In this document: in pieces, positions 59,401 to 64,000 of the stretch
Layout of the letters: every line of letters starts with the position of its first letter
Numbering within the stretch: the stretch's first letter is position 1
Origin: Hoplostethus atlanticus
Lineage: Eukaryota > Chordata > Actinopteri > Trachichthyiformes > Trachichthyidae
Direction: 5' to 3'
Assembly: GCA_034670405.1 (NCBI GenBank)
Contig: JAXDDX010000004.1
Coordinates: 9,126,501-9,190,500 of the forward strand
Length of the DNA stretch: 64,000 nt
Translations under genes and position numbers: made by a program
The notes under the pieces: generated by a model
The model's input: the letters and a program-made list of their open reading frames with translations, nothing else
What the model was told of the DNA's origin: nothing
The model's database searches: none

Positions 59401-60824
59401 ACATCCTTCTGTAAGCATCATGTATTTTATCTATTTGAGTTGAATGTGTAGTACAGCCTTTCACAGTTGAAGGACAATGCACTAGTTTAATAGTGTGTGT
59501 GTGTGTGGGGGGGGGGGGATGGGGGGGGTGTTCGCATGGGAGTGATAGAGAGACAGCAAGAGCAAGAGAAAGACATCATTGAACTGAGAGGGATATAGAT
59601 GGGCAGGGGGCAGGTCTTCAAACTGTACGTCCCTAATGAGGCCAGAGAGGGGTTACTACAGGTCAGTTTACGCCTCTGACACAGATTCCACACAAGGAGG
59701 ACAATCCTGCCGCTCCCCCGGGGAGCGTAGTGGAACCACTATAGGCATGACATGACAACTCAGTGAGGAGAGCTGCAGAAAACTATTATCTCTTACTAGG
59801 AATGATACGCTCCCCTTTCTGCCTCCTGAAAGTGACTTGATATGATTGTGTTGTCGTGAAGATTATGTGATATAAACTTATCTTGAACTAGTCAACAGTT
59901 CAGATACTTATACAGATGATTTTGCTGTATAGTAGGCGTAGTGGTGATTCTCTGGTGTATTTTAAGTGGAGTGTAAGGACAGATTTTGTTCGAAATTAAT
60001 TCAGTGGGCAATGGCCAAATAAGTTCCACTCCAGTTACCATAGTATTTTTTTGTGTTGCAGTCTATTCAAAGGCAGCCAACGACCTGGCAGCCTGTGTGT
60101 TGAAATGAGAAGAATGGCCACTTGTAGTCAAAGTACTCAGTAGGCTAGACGCAGCATACAAAGCAGGACAGGAAGCCTTCAGGACAGAAGAGAGACTGTA
60201 TAGCAGTTTTACCACTAATTAATGATAAAGTGTAACCCCCCCCTTTGCTTATCCAAATGTAAAGCATGACAGATGGAGATTATAAAGACGTGTCGACATA
60301 TGGCGTATTATTTTTGGGCAGTTGAAAGACTTTGCCCTGCCCGTATCCAGTGCCTTGCCCTTACTGGCTGTCATGCCAGCGGCTGCATTCAAACAGGGTT
60401 GGTCCACACTAATCGAATGATGCCTCTACGTAATGACACCACAACCTAAACCAGATTATCCCAAGGCCAGTGACATCATCCCTCGTCCCTCCACCTACTC
60501 CTTGCTGTCCCCTGCCCTCTAGGGGTTACTAAAGGGCATTCCCTCTCGTAAGTTCAATGGCCACACTGGTCGCTGCCCTGCACGATCACCCAGCTGTCAC
60601 CTGGGACTGACCTATCACAAAGACACCATTGTTGTCTCTATTTAGGTTGACACATTTCGGTACAAATGTAGGACTGCATACAAATTTGCAAAAAAAAAAC
60701 ACCCAACAGAAAACCCGAAACAAAGAGGCTGCTCTTTTGAGATTAATGGTACAGGTGGTGCTGTGGTGACTTTTAAAGATCAACTGTAATATTTGAGACA
60801 CGTGACATTTAGAAGGTTTAGCCA
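56486..60824. other. trdn 3'UTR and intergenic region
   Basis: About 4.3 kb of AT-rich sequence between the convergent trdn and fabp7 genes. The trdn 3'UTR must begin at 56486, but I see no canonical AATAAA close to the stop; an ATTAAA at about 59383 is possible. No reading frame with family resemblance is visible on either strand. Confidence 0.45.
59492..59530. repeat. (GT)n followed by poly-G runs
   Basis: A short GT repeat runs into 12 G, then AT, then 8 or more G. It could form a G-quadruplex and is also a likely place for sequencing-length errors. Confidence 0.85.
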
Positions 60825-61091
60825 TTTATTTTTTCTCCCTTTTTCACAGGTAATGCACAGGATGGATCAGTATGAAACAATTCAGGCCTTCAAAATAGTC
60901 TTTGTAACAATGTATGGATTTCTTACAAAAGATCTTACAAAAGATATTTTCCCCAAAACATTTATCTCACATTACTACAACAAATTAAGTGCAAATCACT
61001 GCATACAGTAAAAACAATAATTGAAGATAGAGTGTCTTGTTGATCACTCGCAGTGCTGGGGTGATTTGCTCAGTCATGGAGGCTGGGAAAG
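60825..61091 (-). other. fabp7: fabp7 3' untranslated region
   Basis: Between the fabp7 stop and an AATAAA on the minus strand (TTTATT at 60825-60830), giving a 3'UTR of about 270 bases. Confidence 0.6.
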
Positions 61092-61925
61092 TTACGCCTT
61101 CTCGTAAGTGCGGACGGCCGTGACTCCCTCGAAGGTCAGGGTCTGTGGTGCAGAAAGGAGAAACATCAAAAGAAGTGTTCCAGTCCAGCCCATGTGACAT
61201 TAACAGCAGATACAATTTTGCTCACCATCACCATCTTCCCATCCTTGATTTCTCTGACAAATTTGGTTTCTTTGCCATCCCACTTCTGCACATGCACAAG
61301 TGTGTCTCCTTCCATGGTGAGGGTAGACTGCAAGCAGAGGCAACATATTATCTTACCACCCTGGGGTGGGGGGGACTCTGATTTTACTTCCATCTGCAGC
61401 CAGAGCATATTTTACAGCCCATACATTCAAGACCGCACTAATTATCAACTGCAAGGGGTTCAGAGTAGATGATGCACAGTATTGCTCAACTTACTTTGAC
61501 GTTTCGGTCGTCGGCTGTGGTCTCGTCAAACTCATCTCCCAGTTTGGAGGAGATCTCGGTGTTCTTGAAGGTGCTCAGGGTTTTCACCACCACTTTGTCG
61601 CCCTCCTGACTGATTACTATGGTTGGTTTCGTGACATTGCCCACTTGCCTTGTGGCAAAACCAACGCCTGTTAAGAAAAGAGCGCAGAAATGGACAATAA
61701 TCAGGAAAATAGCTACTGATCAACTATTGATGAAGTTTTTCTGAGGTGAGCATATTTATGCAGGAATAACCGAATATTATCCCAGTAACAGAACAATTAT
61801 CTCAGAGATGAAATTCAGCACTAATCACTAAAATGAACTCAAACGGACTCACCAAGTGCCTTCATGTACTCATCAAAGTTCTCACTGTCGACCAGTTTCC
61901 AAGTGGCGCAGAATGCATCGACCAT
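61092..61925 (-). CDS. fabp7: FABP7, brain-type fatty acid-binding protein
   Basis: Small cytosolic beta-barrel carrier of long-chain fatty acids such as DHA, marking radial glia. Four exons on the minus strand: 61925-61853 (73), 61667-61495 (173), 61327-61226 (102) and 61142-61092 (51). These are the classic FABP sizes, and the splice phases are conserved. They give exactly 132 residues and stop TAA. The protein begins [20 protein letters not shown] with the family signature W-K-L-x-x-S-x-N-F-D-E-Y. It continues [17 protein letters not shown], the [14 protein letters not shown] motif and [20 protein letters not shown]. It ends [11 protein letters not shown], where the Arg-x-Tyr pair binds the fatty-acid carboxylate. 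The NVTKPT and VRTYEKA features favour FABP7 over FABP3. The position next to trdn matches human 6q22.31. Whether it is the a or b fish duplicate cannot be told from sequence alone. Confidence 0.95.
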
Positions 61926-62120
61926 TTTGGTGATATAGTAGTCCAATACAAGATTACCGAGAAGTTAATATGATGCTGATAGACGACCCCTGGTCTCCGT
62001 ACAGTAAATCTAACGCGTGCATGCCTGCCAAATTAATACTATAAAAGGGGGCGGGGATTCAAATCTGAGCTCGTGTTCTGGTTGGACGATTAGCACTCTT
62101 TCTGAGCTGTGATTGGTTAT
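61926..62120 (-). promoter_or_regulatory. fabp7: fabp7 promoter
   Basis: Reading on the minus strand: an ATTGG-type CCAAT element at about 62112-62116, an Sp1-type GC box CCCCGCCCCC (62056-62047), then a TATA-like TTTTATA (62046-62040). This lies about 115 bases before the ATG, consistent with a leader of about 85-90 bases. The TATA core reads better on the plus strand (TATAAAA), so direction is inferred from the gene position. Confidence 0.55.
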
Positions 62121-64000
62121 CGGGGGTGGCGAGAAATTTGTTAAATGTGCCGCTAATTTATGTCCTCGTATGAAAGTTGAGCATCAAGCTGTCAGTCACA
62201 GCGTGTGGTATGGGTCGGATCTGCGCCTCTGTCCGGGTACATTTAACATCGAAGCCTTGTTTTTATAGTTTTTTATAAACTTAAAGACAGTTGGTGCTTT
62301 TTCATCATTTTATGCCGGCGGACAACTATTAGACACATTGATACTACTTTGTGGAGGGTTTATTTCGTCCTATGAACACTGGAGGGCAGTATTGTCACTG
62401 CTAGGATTGTCCATCACTAAACTGTTCTCATGGCAGAATAGTATAAACTAGAATACAATAGAATACAATAGAATACAATAGAATAGGCAAGAGGTTAGAG
62501 AATTGGGAAGGCCACAATTTCAGGTCTGCAAATCTGGTTGAAAATGAGTGACTATTGCTCTCCCACCATGGCTCCCCTAAGCAATGCAGTTATCCCACAG
62601 CTGCTCCAATGAAGTAGTTTTGTGGCCAACAGTAGAGGATTGTAGTTGCACTGGGCAGCTCCAAATCTGGAACTGTATGAATGTAATGCACAGCGGTGCT
62701 AAAAAAAACCCTCATACATACTAAAGCAACCCACCCCCGATTAAGTGAAAGAAAGGAAGCAGTTGGAATCAGTACCAGAGACGCATATTCCACACACAGA
62801 AAATACAAACAGCTTAATCAAAAGGTCATTGAAGCCAAACAAGTAATTACTACTGTATAATTTTATTGTATTGTTGATAAAATACTTAATGCAAGTACAA
62901 TTTGACACAAACTTATGACAGCAGGCCATAACCATAAGGATTCTACAGTAAACCCGTCCTTGTCGGTAACACTAACAAATGATACTGCATGATACAAAAG
63001 AAAATTCTTGCTATTGCAAAGTGTGTTGTCAAATTGTTTCCCGCTTCAAACAAAAAAAACTCGCAAATTCTTGGCACTGATCCAGGCCAGATTATCCCAT
63101 TAAACAGACAAAAAAATAGAAAATCTCTTATCAACTCCAAAATCTAATTCCCAAAACAATGTACATAGTTCATCACACATATAGAATGATTTTTAATACC
63201 CTGAAGTTCACACATTACAGTGCATGCAAGTGAAATGTTTTCAATCAAGATTAATATCATAGTAAATCAGGGATCTTTTTCTTTGTTCATATTCAATAAC
63301 AGTAGTCAGAGAGCTTTTGAATTCATGTTGTTCTACAGTATTGTTCTGGTGCAGGGCGGGACAGGGAATTCATCAACAGTGAGCTACATAACTAGTCGGA
63401 CAGTGACACTGCTTGATGTTTTAAATCCATACACCTATTACTTTGGATTTCTATACTGACACTGATTGGGAGGTATAAGTGCTGACATTCTGCTTTTAGG
63501 GTTTGCAGCCAGAGAGATTATTTGAATCTTAGTCTGTCAAAATGTTTGGAGATCTGAAAATAGCCTCAAATTAAAGCAGACAAGTCGTTGTGCTATTTCA
63601 CATTCCAAGTGTTTAGAGCACAGAGCGAAAACATCAAAGTGTGTCACTGTCTAAATACCTATGGGGCTCACTGTAGTAGAGCAGGCATGGGCAGCTTGGG
63701 GTAAAGCAAAAATGATGAAAAGAAAAAAGAAGAAACTGGGAGACCAATAAAGGAAAAAAGAATAAAGAAAAGCAGAGGTAGAGTGAGAGAGGTAGAGAGT
63801 GCAGAGCAGCAATGGGGCTTCTCCATGTTAACGCCTAGTTCTCCTCTTTCATCAACCTAAAACAAGCTCATCTATAAAGCCCATGCATACAGGAGAACAA
63901 CTTTTTTTGTTCATGGGGCAGAGTGACTGGAGGATTACAGAAAATTACACTTTCGTTAATTTATGAGAATAGAACCTAATAAGTGGCTTGTAGACTAGAC
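62121..64000. other. region upstream of fabp7, no gene seen
   Basis: AT-rich sequence with a short tandem repeat and no exon I can support on either strand. Confidence 0.45.
62451..62486. repeat. 10-bp tandem repeat GAATACAATA
   Basis: Three exact copies plus a partial fourth. Confidence 0.9.

Overview
This is a vertebrate window and almost certainly a teleost fish. Genes are split into short exons with GT/AG introns. Introns are compact and AT-rich, carry long dinucleotide microsatellites, and contain fish-type hAT/MITE remnants. Five protein-coding genes can be read: marcks (minus), fyn (plus), traf3ip2 (plus), trdn (plus) and fabp7 (minus). From memory, the human orthologues all lie on chromosome 6q21-q22.31 but are spread over more than 10 Mb, so this is a compacted version of a known syntenic block.

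Layout: 1-3 kb holds marcks (two coding exons, minus strand) and its promoter. 3-6 kb is an intergenic stretch with a GT/GA microsatellite. About 6-23.1 kb is fyn: two probable 5' non-coding exons, then 11 coding exons covering SH4, unique, SH3, SH2 and kinase regions and the regulatory tail, with a long 3'UTR. 23.6-27.6 kb is traf3ip2 (Act1/CIKS), ending in a SEFIR domain. About 28.1-56.5 kb is trdn (triadin), by far the most unusual gene here. 61.1-61.9 kb is fabp7 (four exons, minus strand). The remaining gaps show no gene.

The triadin gene is greatly enlarged. After the usual N-terminal transmembrane exon come tandemly duplicated exons for a roughly 48-residue luminal module and a 1.8-kb acidic exon. 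These are followed by a 5,280-bp exon made of about 170 in-frame copies of a 30-bp unit (consensus [10 protein letters not shown]), a second 855-bp exon of the same kind, and some 35 small exons, mostly PKEKxKPxPxKKG modules. Every internal intron I could place after exon 1 is phase 1, so exons can be duplicated or skipped without frame loss. If all are included the protein would be about 3,860 residues, against 729 in human triadin. The gene also carries intragenic segmental duplications, decayed exon copies and a ~900-bp TTAA-flanked MITE.

fyn and traf3ip2 contain three apparent single-base frame breaks at exon positions where the family predicts continuous coding. Two lie in homopolymer runs. 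They may be assembly errors, unusual splice sites or real variants. The genes are not an operon. The only functional links visible are general: marcks and fyn are acylated membrane-signalling proteins, and trdn is a muscle calcium-release scaffold.
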